56,619 nucleotides of DNA from Oscillospiraceae bacterium (lineage in GTDB: Bacteria > Bacillota > Clostridia > Oscillospirales > Ruminococcaceae): the NCBI GenBank assembly GCA_022768545.1, contig JALELV010000047.1, positions 1-56,619 of the forward strand, in the 5' to 3' direction. The notes under the pieces were generated by a model that had not been told where the DNA came from, did no database searches, and saw nothing but the letters and a program-made list of their open reading frames with translations. Position numbers and translations under genes: made by a program. Shown here piece by piece: positions 56,083 to 56,619 of this stretch. Within the stretch, counting starts at the first letter, position 1; the number at the start of each line of letters is the position of its first letter.

Positions 56083-56619
56083 ATGAATTGCCCGGAGCTA
56101 TATCAAGTGCAAAAAAGCGACCTGAGACAGGCCGCGGGGATGATGGCGGAGAGCTTTTTTCAGGACCCGCTCTATGTCCATCTGATCCCCAGCGAAGAAA
56201 TGCGCGCCAAAATACTGCCGGGGTATTTTAACTGTTATCTGGAAATGTGCTATCCGTTTACCGACATGCTGGCCGACAGCCCGGCCCTCGACGGCATGAT
56301 CACAGTGTTTGATTCAGAACGGGAGGGGCCCTATCGCTCCTACCGCCTTGCAGTGGCCCGCTGTATCCTGCGGGTGGCCTGGCTCTTGTGGAGGAAAGAC
56401 CCTTCGGGAGCGACGATCCGAAGCTTTCTTTCTTTTCGCAGCTGCCTTAGCTCCAAATGGGAGCGCAAGCTGGAGGTTGGAGAATCGGTGCATATCGACC
56501 TGCTGGCCGTGCGTCCTTCCGCCCAGGGAAGGGGGATTGCAGGGCGGCTGATGAAGACCGTGCTGGACGCGGTGGACCGGAGAAATATCTCCGCGGCACT
56601 GGAGACCCACAACGGGAAA
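56083..56619 (+). CDS. GNAT family N-acetyltransferase, cut by the window end
   Basis: 179 codons are present from ATG 56083 (AAAGGTGAGTG site) and the frame is open at 56619. The core is HIDLLAVRPSAQGRGIAGRLMKTVLD, with the acetyl-CoA loop QGRGIAGRL. N-terminal half ESFFQDPLYVHLIPSEEM is typical of the larger GNAT type that begins with a short helical segment. Substrate unknown. Confidence 0.88.
   Translation, partial: MNCPELYQVQKSDLRQAAGMMAESFFQDPLYVHLIPSEEMRAKILPGYFNCYLEMCYPFTDMLADSPALDGMITVFDSEREGPYRSYRLAVARCILRVAWLLWRKDPSGATIRSFLSFRSCLSSKWERKLEVGESVHIDLLAVRPSAQGRGIAGRLMKTVLDAVDRRNISAALETHNGK

Overview
The window looks like chromosome from a GC-rich, spore-forming anaerobe of the Bacillota, most likely class Clostridia (Oscillospiraceae/Ruminococcaceae-like). 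The reasons are a spoIIE gene with a Spo0A-type box in its promoter, a T-box leader on serS, DUF1292, DUF1385 and DUF6062 proteins, YhfC- and TauE-type membrane proteins, sigma-A promoters of TTGACA/TATAAT type and good GGAGG ribosome sites. The taxonomy is inference; there is no rRNA here.

Layout. 1-11.5 kb is a forward housekeeping block: tail of a metallophosphoesterase, then tig-clpP-clpX-lon (chaperone and ATP-dependent proteolysis), engB (ribosome assembly), lysA, a YhfC-type membrane protein, a TrpR-like regulator, a methyltransferase and hslO. 11.6-12.3 kb is a five-tRNA cluster (Val, Asp, Phe, Gly, Cys) with a degenerate tRNA-like stretch between Gly and Cys. 12.4-26.7 kb is accessory: a medium-chain dehydrogenase facing a TIR-domain protein, an HAD/SDR/GNAT run, a GNAT-HAD fusion next to a nonsense-interrupted GNAT and a second HAD, two XRE-type regulators, DUF1697, a split TauE/SafE pair, DUF1292, a roughly 700-nt candidate structured RNA, a frameshifted aminoglycoside 6-adenylyltransferase, a membrane protein and a phosphatase. 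26.9-33 kb holds a lipoprotein with a two-component system, then DUF1385, prmC and an HAD. 33.1-39.1 kb is a reverse-strand block: frameshifted GH5-like lipoprotein, IseA-like lipoprotein, trpS with an in-frame stop in KMSKS, an aminotransferase and gltX. 39.3-56.6 kb carries spoIIE, an 8-oxoguanine glycosylase, DUF6062, rlmB, a degenerate P-type-ATPase-like protein, an EF-G paralogue, a lipoprotein, T-box-serS, a MATE exporter and a GNAT cut by the window end.

Most interesting: (1) 22.47-23.18 kb, a long non-coding unit with a near-perfect promoter, many small hairpins and an intrinsic terminator, the size of the ornate large bacterial RNAs; (2) the protein at 46.8-49.3 kb, which keeps a P1B-ATPase outline but has lost the phosphorylated Asp loop and other catalytic motifs; (3) four reading-frame disruptions (two stops, two single-base shifts), including one in trpS; (4) a TIR protein with an unrecognised C-terminal half; (5) an EF-G paralogue lacking the catalytic His of switch II. 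No CRISPR array, insertion sequence or prophage was seen.
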